Part shown: piece after piece, positions 57,574 through 64,000 of the stretch
How positions within the stretch are numbered: the stretch's first letter is position 1
Layout of the letters: each line of letters opens with the position of its first letter
Source of the DNA: CAZKNF01 sp964554105
GTDB taxonomy: Bacteria > Bacteroidota > Rhodothermia > Rhodothermales > VXPQ01
Direction: 5' to 3'
Assembly: GCA_964554105.1 (NCBI GenBank)
Contig: CAZKNF010000001.1
Span: forward strand, 89,166-153,165
Length of the DNA: 64,000 nt
Program-made: the position numbers and the translations under genes
Notes under the pieces: generated by a model
Database searches by the model: none
What the model was told of the DNA's origin: nothing
What the model saw: only the letters and a program-made list of their open reading frames with translations

Positions 57574-58992
57574 ATGTGGCACGATAACATCGTCGGTACT
57601 GTCGGCAATACCCCTCTCGTACGCCTGAATATGCCGGCGGGGCAGTTTGATTGTACCGTCCTGGGGAAGGTGGAATATCTCAATCCAGGCGGGTCGGTTA
57701 AGGATCGGATCGCAGTGTCTATGGTTGAGGAAGCCGAAAAGGCCGGCGATCTCCGGCCGGGTGGCACGATCATCGAGGGGACGAGCGGAAATACGGGCGC
57801 AGCTCTTGCTCTTGCAGCGGTGGCTCGGGGGTACAAGTGCATCTTCACGACGACCGACAAGCAGAGCCAGGAGAAGCTCGACATGCTTCGTGCGCTCGGA
57901 GCCGAGGTCATCGTCTGTCCCACCAATGTCGCGCCGAACGATCCGAAATCATACTACTCGGTCGCGCGGCGCCTTGCGCAGGAAATCCCGAACGCCGTAT
58001 ACCTGAACCAGTACGACAATCCCGCGAATACGAAGGCGCACTACGTCTCGACCGGACCGGAAATCTGGAAGCAGACCGAAGGCAGGGTGACGCATTTCTT
58101 TGCAGGTGCTGGAACGGGCGGTACGATATCGGGTGCCGCGCGCTATTTGAAGGAGCAGAATTCGGACATCAAAGTTATCGGAGTGGACCCATACGGTTCG
58201 GTGTACTACAAATATTTTCACACCGGGCAATTCGATGAAGATGAAATCTGTCCTTATCTGACAGAGGGTGTGGGCGAGGACATTCTCGCGAAGAACATGG
58301 ACTTCGACATCATCGACGATTATGTTCGAGTGACGGATCGCGAGTCTATGCAGATGACACGTCGTCTTTCCCGCGACGAGGGCCTGTTCTGCGGACAGTC
58401 GAGCGGCATGGCTCTGGCCGGTGCCCTCCAGTGGATGGGCGCCCATGCCGATGAGTTGTCGAGCGATGCGCTTGTCGTCATCATCCTGCCCGATTCCGGT
58501 TTCCGATACCTGTCGAAGACATACAACGACAACTGGATGCGGAATCACGGCTTTCTGGAGCGACGCCCGGATCTGACCGTCAATCAGGTACTCTCGGTGC
58601 GTAGAATTGCAGGCGCCGTAATGTCCGTCTCGCCGGACGACACGCTTGGTGACGCGATCGGGAATATGGCGGAACGGGGCATCTCTCAGATGCCTGTCAT
58701 CGAGGCGGGTCAGGTCGTCGGAAGTCTTACGGAATCCGTCATTTTAAACAGGCTCATCGAGAATCCGGATGCCCGTAACGTAAAGGTGCGAGAGGTGATG
58801 GGAAAGCCGTTTCCGATCGTGCCGCGCACGCTGCATCTGGAGCACCTATCGGCTTACCTCGAGGAGGGCGTGGGAGCCGTTCTAGTAGAGCCTGAAGACG
58901 GCAAGAGTTATCAGATCATCACGAAAAGCGACTTGATAGGCGCCCTCGCCGCGAAAGGACTCGGAAGTAAGCAGAATGGAAAGACTACATGA
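57574..58992 (+). CDS. Cystathionine beta-synthase
   Basis: 472 residues. The PLP domain (1-320) has IVGTVGNTPLVRLN, the PLP lysine in NPGGSVKDRIA, and GTSGNTGAALALA. Two CBS domains follow (about 335-465: VMSVSPDDTLGDAI and VMGKPFPIVPRTL). It lacks the N-terminal heme domain of mammalian enzymes. It condenses serine and homocysteine to cystathionine; an O-acetylserine-dependent role is also possible. It overlaps the DUF3467 gene by four bases. Confidence 0.93.
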   Translation: MWHDNIVGTVGNTPLVRLNMPAGQFDCTVLGKVEYLNPGGSVKDRIAVSMVEEAEKAGDLRPGGTIIEGTSGNTGAALALAAVARGYKCIFTTTDKQSQEKLDMLRALGAEVIVCPTNVAPNDPKSYYSVARRLAQEIPNAVYLNQYDNPANTKAHYVSTGPEIWKQTEGRVTHFFAGAGTGGTISGAARYLKEQNSDIKVIGVDPYGSVYYKYFHTGQFDEDEICPYLTEGVGEDILAKNMDFDIIDDYVRVTDRESMQMTRRLSRDEGLFCGQSSGMALAGALQWMGAHADELSSDALVVIILPDSGFRYLSKTYNDNWMRNHGFLERRPDLTVNQVLSVRRIAGAVMSVSPDDTLGDAIGNMAERGISQMPVIEAGQVVGSLTESVILNRLIENPDARNVKVREVMGKPFPIVPRTLHLEHLSAYLEEGVGAVLVEPEDGKSYQIITKSDLIGALAAKGLGSKQNGKTT

Positions 58993-59309
58993 ATGACCAG
59001 ACCAGCCAGCAGGATCAGCAACAGATCAACATAGAACTTAGTGATGAAACGGCTGAAGGCGTGTATTCGAATCTTGTGATGATCTCCCACTCACCGGAGG
59101 AGTTCATCCTCGATTTTATCCGGGTCATGCCCGGTGTGCCCAAGGCACGAGTGAAGAGCCGAATAATCGTCACGCCCCAGCATTCGAAAAGGCTGCTCAG
59201 GGCGCTTGCGGACAACATCGAAAAGTACGAGTCGGCCCACGGCGAGATCGAGGAGCGGACACCACCGGATCAGCCGATCCGGTTTGGTGGTATGGGCGGC
59301 GAAGCGTAA
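58989..59309 (+). CDS. DUF3467 protein
   Basis: 106 residues. The DUF3467 pattern is clear: INIELSDETAEGVYSNLVMI, SPEEFILDFIRVMPG and the conserved ARVKSRIIVTPQHSKRLLRAL. Function unknown. It overlaps the cystathionine beta-synthase stop (ATGA) and so is translationally coupled. Confidence 0.93.
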   Translation: MNDQTSQQDQQQINIELSDETAEGVYSNLVMISHSPEEFILDFIRVMPGVPKARVKSRIIVTPQHSKRLLRALADNIEKYESAHGEIEERTPPDQPIRFGGMGGEA

Positions 59310-59320
59310 CGCCTCAGACC

Positions 59321-60409
59321 TCACTTCCGCGCCTTGACGAGAATCACGAGTGCAAGAATGAAGAAGACAGCATGCGGCAGCCATGTTGCGACGAGGGGCG
59401 AAACCTCGCCGGTGTAGCCAAACGGTTCCGTCAATTTCATGATCGCCAGATAGGCGAACGCAACTACTAATCCGATCCCAATCTGAGCCGCTTGTCCGCC
59501 GCGCCGCCGAACGGCCGACAGCGGCATGCCGATCAGGGTGAGGATGAGATTTGCGATCGGATACGCAAATTTTCCATAATAGCCGACTTTTGCACGCCCG
59601 ATGTTAGCGGCTCCGGACCGTTCGAGATCGTGGATATACTCCGCTGCCGCAGGGATCGTCATCGACTCCACATCCCTCTGCGTTCGTGCAAGATCGCGCG
59701 GTAGAATTTGGAGCACAGTGTCGAGCTGTGCGACGCGACGTCGGTGCTCGGTACGGTTTTCGTGATTGAAATCGCGGACGACGGGTTGTTCGATCCTCCA
59801 CGCAGCGAGGGAATCATTCCACGTCATGCTCGGAGCATCGATCCGTTCGAGAAGACGATGCTCTTCATCGAAGTGCTGGAGAGAAATTCGATGCGCCACC
59901 TGCGAGCGGCGATCGTAGTATCCGACGGTCAAGAACGACCCCGGGGCGTTCTGTCGATGGATGTCCGTGACGTCCACGGCTCGCGGTGCATCCTTGAAAT
60001 ACTGCTGCTCGAATTCGAGAACTGTTCTGTTCGTATTTGGCACGATCCAGCCGTTGAACCAGAACATGAATCCGGTCAGGATGGACGCGACTACGACGTA
60101 TGGGACGATGAGCCGATAGAGCGACACGCCGCTGGTTTGCAGGGCCGTGAGCTGCAAACTTTGGGCTAGCTTACCGGTCAGATAGACGCAGGCCAGAAAA
60201 AGGGCCAGGGGGGACGTAAGCTTTACGATCTCCGGAATGTAGCTCGGATAGTAGACAAGAAAGACCTGTCTCGTCGTGGCGCCGCGGTCGAAGAAGTCGT
60301 CGACATACTCCACGTAGTGGAGCACGATGAAAAAGACGACCAGCGCCGCAACCAGCGCGGTAAAGCTGAAAAGCAAGCGCGAAATGATGTGATAATCAAA
60401 CCGATTCAT
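59321..60409 (-). CDS. LptF/LptG-family lipopolysaccharide export permease
   Basis: 362 residues with the YjgP/YjgQ arrangement: three N-terminal helices (about 12-35, 58-78, 98-122), a large periplasmic beta-rich domain (about 125-275) and three C-terminal helices (about 285-355). LQLTALQTSGVSLYRLI is the cytoplasmic coupling segment. It would extract LPS for transport to the outer membrane with LptB. Only one such gene is present here. Confidence 0.92.
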   Translation of the reverse strand: MNRFDYHIISRLLFSFTALVAALVVFFIVLHYVEYVDDFFDRGATTRQVFLVYYPSYIPEIVKLTSPLALFLACVYLTGKLAQSLQLTALQTSGVSLYRLIVPYVVVASILTGFMFWFNGWIVPNTNRTVLEFEQQYFKDAPRAVDVTDIHRQNAPGSFLTVGYYDRRSQVAHRISLQHFDEEHRLLERIDAPSMTWNDSLAAWRIEQPVVRDFNHENRTEHRRRVAQLDTVLQILPRDLARTQRDVESMTIPAAAEYIHDLERSGAANIGRAKVGYYGKFAYPIANLILTLIGMPLSAVRRRGGQAAQIGIGLVVAFAYLAIMKLTEPFGYTGEVSPLVATWLPHAVFFILALVILVKARK

Positions 60410-60648
60410 GGCTGCCGAACCCGCTGATCCCGCGGCTTCTTTAAGGTTCCGTTGACAAAATCTGCATCTCTGCGTTGCACTCCGCGCGGTTCACTGCGGC
60501 GTACAAACGTGCGCCGCACACCGCTTACCGCGCGCCTTAATCTGCACAATGTTTCTTCCGGCTCTGACTTCACATTCTTCAACAGGCTTTTAAAGAGTCA
60601 TGCCGTACTTTCCACGTAAGTATGGCCCCATTCTAATCGTTACTACAG

Positions 60649-61833
60649 ATGAAGCTCCACGAATACCAGGCTAAAGACATTCTCGATAGATTTGGTGTGG
60701 CTACGCAGGCCGGACGTGTGGCGCGCTCCGTCGACGAGGCAGTGGCTGCGGCGGAAACACTTCAGAAGGACGGTGCGGACATGTGGGTCGTGAAGGCTCA
60801 GATCCATGCTGGCGGCCGAGGCAAAGGCGGAGGCGTGAAACTTGCTCGCAGCATTGAGGAGGTCCGGGAGACGAGCGAGCAGATTCTCGGCATGAATCTG
60901 ATCACGCATCAGACGGGGCCTGAGGGACAGCAGGTTCGATCGGTCCTCATCGCCGATGCGGTGGATATCGATCGGGAATACTACGTCGGAGTGACACTGG
61001 ATCGCCGCGAGAGCATGAACGTGATTATGGTTTCTACGGAAGGCGGTGTCGAGATTGAGACTGTTGCGGAGGAAACGCCCGATAAAATAGAGAAAGCGTG
61101 GGTGCAGCCGTCGATTGGGCTGCAACCATTTCAGGCACGTGCGCTTGCCTTCGGCCTTGGACTCGACGGCGGTCCTCTCAAGAAAGCGACGAAGTTCATT
61201 GCCTCGCTCTACCGTGCCTTCGAAGAAACGGATTCGTCGCTCGCCGAAATCAATCCCCTGGTCGTGACCAAGCAAGGCGACGTGGTCGCTGTCGACGCGA
61301 AAATAACGCTTGACGACAACGCGCTCTATCGACACAAGGATCTTGCCGCCCTGCGCGACCTGCACGAAGAGGATCCACTCGAAGTAGAGGCCGGCGAGCA
61401 CAGTCTCAACTATATCCGTCTGGACGGCAACGTCGGCTGCATGGTGAACGGGGCGGGACTCGCGATGGCGACCATGGACGTCATCAAGCTCGCCGGTGGT
61501 GAGCCCGCTAACTTTCTTGACGTCGGCGGATCGGCGAGCGCCGAAACCGTCGAGGCGGGTTTTCGAATCATCCTCAAAGATCCGAATGTAAAGGCAATTC
61601 TGGTCAATATCTTCGGCGGAATCGTTCGCTGCGACCGGGTTGCGATGGGGATCGTCCAGGCAGCGAAAAATGTGGATATCACCGTGCCGTTGATTGTCCG
61701 CCTTCAAGGCACGAATGCAGAAGAGGGCCAGGATATTCTGCAGAAAAGCGATTTGAAAATTGAGACGGCTATTCTATTGAAGGAAGCTGCCGAAAAGGTA
61801 ACGAAGGCTCTCAAAACCTCAGTCGCGGCCTAA
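60649..61833 (+). CDS. sucC: Succinyl-CoA synthetase beta subunit
   Basis: 394 residues. MKLHEYQAKDILDRFGV, QIHAGGRGKGGGVKLA, EINPLVVTKQGDVVAVDAK and the C-terminal NIFGGIVRCDRVAMGI are characteristic. It binds ADP/GDP and magnesium in the TCA-cycle step from succinyl-CoA to succinate. The alpha-subunit gene sucD is not adjacent. About 239 gene-free bases precede it. Confidence 0.97.
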   Translation: MKLHEYQAKDILDRFGVATQAGRVARSVDEAVAAAETLQKDGADMWVVKAQIHAGGRGKGGGVKLARSIEEVRETSEQILGMNLITHQTGPEGQQVRSVLIADAVDIDREYYVGVTLDRRESMNVIMVSTEGGVEIETVAEETPDKIEKAWVQPSIGLQPFQARALAFGLGLDGGPLKKATKFIASLYRAFEETDSSLAEINPLVVTKQGDVVAVDAKITLDDNALYRHKDLAALRDLHEEDPLEVEAGEHSLNYIRLDGNVGCMVNGAGLAMATMDVIKLAGGEPANFLDVGGSASAETVEAGFRIILKDPNVKAILVNIFGGIVRCDRVAMGIVQAAKNVDITVPLIVRLQGTNAEEGQDILQKSDLKIETAILLKEAAEKVTKALKTSVAA

Positions 61834-61906
61834 TCCGACGGCCGGAGAACAGGCGTCCAAACGCACATCTGTCGCGACGACACCAGGTGAAGAGCGGATC
61901 CCAATC

Positions 61907-62911
61907 GTGAAGAGTACATCCCTAGCTGAAGCTGCTGTCATCTTAGACGCAGTTTCACGCCGTTTCGGAGAGACCATCGCGGTTGATGAAGTGACGTTAG
62001 ACATCCGGCGGGGGGAATTCTTCTCGCTCTTAGGTCCGTCAGGCTGCGGTAAAACTACGCTTCTGAGGATAGTGGCGGGCTTCGAGAATCCAGACGCGGG
62101 ACGTGTGCACATCCAGGGCCGGGACGTAACGCGGGTGGCGCCGCGGCTAAGACCCACCGCCATGGTGTTCCAGAATTACGCGCTCTTTCCCAATATGACG
62201 GTTGGAGAGAATGTCGAGTACGGCTTGAAGGTGCGGAAAGTGGCGAGAGAGGAGAGGCGCAGGCGGGTGCTCGATGCTCTCCGGCGGGTGGAACTGGATG
62301 CACTGGTTGATCGCCCCGTTACCCAGCTTTCGGGAGGGCAGCAGCAGCGTGTAGCGGTCGCGAGAGCTGTCGCTGTAGAACCATTCGTCTTACTTTTCGA
62401 TGAACCGCTTTCGAACCTTGACATTGCCCTGCGGGAGCAAACGCGACGCGAGCTTAAGGTGCTGCAGCAGCGGCTGGGCATCACGAGCCTGTATGTGACG
62501 CATGATCAACAGGAGGCGCTGGCTCTGTCCGATCGGATTGCCGTGATGCGCCACGGCCAGATTGTTCAGGTGGGTGCGCCCGAGCAGCTCTACAGCGAGC
62601 CGGAGTCTGCCTACGTGGCCGAATTTCTGGGAGGCAGCAACATCGTTCGTGATACAGGACTAATTGCGCAGTTCACCGGTGAAAGCCGACCCGACGGCCA
62701 CGTGCTCGCGATTCGTCCCGAACACATCAGACCGGTTGACAACGGCGGAATTGGAGCCGACGTCGTGTCGCGACAATTCCTGGGAACGATGGCTGAATGG
62801 TCGCTCAATGTGGACGGGTCAGCACTCCGCGCGTGGCTGGAGCCTGGATTCGAGCAGCGACCTACCATTCGGATCGAGGCTAGTCGCTATCGGTGGGTCC
62901 TTGAGTCATAA
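61907..62911 (+). CDS. Orphan ABC transporter ATPase (Fe3+/spermidine/sulfate importer type)
   Basis: 334 residues from GTG 61907. Walker A GPSGCGKTT, Q-loop QNYALFPNMTVGENV, signature LSGGQQQRVAVARA, Walker B LLFDEPLSNLD and a short C-terminal TOBE-like domain with RPEHIRPV. This is the FbpC/PotA/CysA subgroup that energises importers. No permease or binding-protein gene is adjacent; modAB elsewhere in this window has no ATPase, so it is a candidate partner, but it lacks the Mop domain typical of ModC. Confidence 0.88.
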   Translation: MKSTSLAEAAVILDAVSRRFGETIAVDEVTLDIRRGEFFSLLGPSGCGKTTLLRIVAGFENPDAGRVHIQGRDVTRVAPRLRPTAMVFQNYALFPNMTVGENVEYGLKVRKVAREERRRRVLDALRRVELDALVDRPVTQLSGGQQQRVAVARAVAVEPFVLLFDEPLSNLDIALREQTRRELKVLQQRLGITSLYVTHDQQEALALSDRIAVMRHGQIVQVGAPEQLYSEPESAYVAEFLGGSNIVRDTGLIAQFTGESRPDGHVLAIRPEHIRPVDNGGIGADVVSRQFLGTMAEWSLNVDGSALRAWLEPGFEQRPTIRIEASRYRWVLES

Positions 62912-62990
62912 GGAACTAATCTCACTCTGAGGTGGGTACCACGGTGAAGCTCCGATGTCGGAGAGTTATTCGGAGCCACGCCCGGCTGGA

Positions 62991-63011
62991 AGGGTCGTCC
63001 GACCCTATTTT
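62991..63011 (+). terminator. Possible terminator after the ABC ATPase gene
   Basis: agggtcg and cgaccct form a compact inverted repeat around a two-base centre, followed by atttt. The stem is six pairs at most and the T-run short, so this is tentative. It lies 79 bases after the ATPase stop. Confidence 0.4.
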
Positions 63012-63047
63012 GCACGGGATATCCATCATTTCAATTAGCATCTGGCC

Positions 63048-63488
63048 ATGGCGAGGTTGACTCGCGATCGAGAATCACCGCCGAAAATTGATGATCTGAC
63101 GATAAGGGAGGGGCTGGATGGTCTGACTGCCGCTCGAATCGTTACGCTTTACCGCCGCGCACCGCTCCTGCGGACCGTAGGCAATCCGGATCAGGTATGG
63201 GAGATGTTCGAAAATGCCTCATTTGTACTGACAGCCTGGCACAACGAGCATCTGATAGGTATTGCACGCGTTTTGACCGACGGCGTGCTATACAGCTATC
63301 TGTGCGATTTGGCCGTTGAGCCGGATGTACAGCGTCTCGGGGTGGGCAAAACCTTGATCGCCGAGGTACTGGATCGGTGCGCCGGTACTGAGCTCGTACT
63401 GCGCGATTCGGATATTTCGGCAACGTACTATGAGTATCTTGGATTCGAGCGCGTCGAGAACGCCTGGGTGCACCACGCTCAAACGTAG
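63048..63488 (+). CDS. GNAT-family N-acetyltransferase
   Basis: 146 residues. GNAT motif A is visible as YLCDLAVEPDVQRLGVGKTLIAE (V...QRxGxG), with the C-terminal ATYYEYLGFERVENAW typical of the fold. Substrate unknown. It faces the convergent BON-domain gene with 16 bases between. Confidence 0.9.
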   Translation: MARLTRDRESPPKIDDLTIREGLDGLTAARIVTLYRRAPLLRTVGNPDQVWEMFENASFVLTAWHNEHLIGIARVLTDGVLYSYLCDLAVEPDVQRLGVGKTLIAEVLDRCAGTELVLRDSDISATYYEYLGFERVENAWVHHAQT

Positions 63489-63504
63489 GCGAAGTCGACT
63501 TCTA

Positions 63505-63846
63505 TTAGTCGAGCGTCAGCTCGGGATCTGGCTCCACGTCACCGGAATCCTGAAAACGTGGATCAACAAGCTGCAGGTGGGTTACGACGCCTTTTACACC
63601 CTGCGTCTCGCGAACGAGCGTCATCAAGAGGTCCCGGTCGAGCTCGTGCCGAACCGCTCCATACAGCGTGACGACGCCGTTCTGGACGTAGAAGTGGACA
63701 CCCTCTATCTCTACTAGCTCAAGATCGCGTTCGAACGTATTGTAGAGGCGGCGTGCGAGACTGAGGTCTCGAGCCGTAAGGCGGTCGTCACCCCGTCGAG
63801 ATATCCCGAGACGTCGGCTGATGCTATGAATACGCTCTGCAATCAT
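63505..63846 (-). CDS. BON-domain protein
   Basis: 113 residues. The BON domain covers about residues 25-95: LARRLYNTFERDLEL, IEGVHFYVQNGVVTLYGAVR and VKGVVTHLQLV. BON domains are often linked to the cell envelope, but no signal peptide is visible here. The last 154 bases of the window beyond its start hold no recognisable gene. Confidence 0.85.
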   Translation of the reverse strand: MIAERIHSISRRLGISRRGDDRLTARDLSLARRLYNTFERDLELVEIEGVHFYVQNGVVTLYGAVRHELDRDLLMTLVRETQGVKGVVTHLQLVDPRFQDSGDVEPDPELTLD

Positions 63847-64000
63847 GCAATTTCACGAATTCGTGCACAGGCGTGGCAAGTGCCTGTTATATCTAATTTG
63901 CCCACGGCGGTTTCCTGATCGCAACGGCGGCTCATGCCTTCTGTGCAGTCACCGCTGCATAAAGTTAACTTAGGTCTCGACCGGCTCCGGCACCACACCG

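Noticed and set aside
60643..61707. Long open frame on the minus strand (354 residues)
   Set aside because: It lies fully antisense to sucC, which is certain by homology. The frame is open because of codon bias; its translation matches no family.

Overview
The window looks like a chromosomal scaffold from a metagenome-assembled, aerobic, Gram-negative bacterium, most likely of the Bacteroidota/Rhodothermota (Rhodothermia-like) group. This is inferred from gene content: lipoproteins and exported proteins of the DUF6503 and DUF2911 types, large periplasmic M16 and M1 metallopeptidases, a sufBCDSE-sufT operon, a topoisomerase I with C-terminal repeats in place of zinc fingers, PEP carboxylase together with pyruvate phosphate dikinase, and an LptF/G-type permease. 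The DNA is moderately GC-rich. I found no rRNA, tRNA, CRISPR array, prophage or insertion sequence. A run of 100 N at 6330-6429 is an assembly join.

Layout. 0-6.2 kb: quinone oxidoreductase, FAD amine/amino-acid oxidoreductase, a large M16 protease, a small membrane protein and a DUF4174 protein. 6.2-10.5 kb: assembly gap, then a PilB/GspE-type ATPase with an unusually long acidic N-terminus and a methyltransferase. 10.6-18 kb (minus strand): a probable operon of an M1 peptidase fused to a likely beta-barrel, a DUF6503 lipoprotein, a DUF2911 protein and ppc. 18.3-23 kb (plus strand): HU-like protein, zinc-ribbon/TPR membrane protein, modAB, and two TPM-domain proteins. 22.9-32.5 kb (minus strand): the sufB-C-D-S-E-T operon, followed by a large TPR/GAF/AAA+ regulator with degenerate sigma-54-activator motifs and a VOC protein. 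32.7-36 kb: A-type Fe-S carrier, two tandem DUF192 lipoproteins, HemW and a small outer-membrane-type protein.

36-43.6 kb (plus strand): etfB-etfA-fixC-fixX (a FixABCX-type electron-transfer module), glutaryl-CoA-dehydrogenase-like gcdH, then a small membrane protein, XdhC/CoxI-family protein, NifU/SufU-like scaffold and MocA-like nucleotidyltransferase (a molybdoenzyme maturation cassette without its enzyme). 43.6-48 kb (minus strand): an asparagine-synthetase homologue lacking the glutaminase cysteine, and ppdK. 48-64 kb: small glycine-rich membrane protein, topA, rsgA, two small unknowns, lon, a soluble hybrid histidine kinase, cystathionine beta-synthase, DUF3467 protein, LptF/G permease, sucC, an orphan ABC ATPase, a GNAT acetyltransferase and a BON-domain protein.

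Themes that tie genes together are Fe-S assembly (the suf operon, the A-type carrier, a second NifU-like scaffold), flavin-based electron transfer, and molybdenum handling (modAB plus the XdhC/MocA cassette). The most interesting points are the GAFTGA-less regulator behind suf, the heptamer repeat at the sufC ribosome-binding region, the palindrome in the suf/A-type-carrier divergent promoter region, and the FixABCX-GcdH and XdhC-NifU-MocA cassettes.
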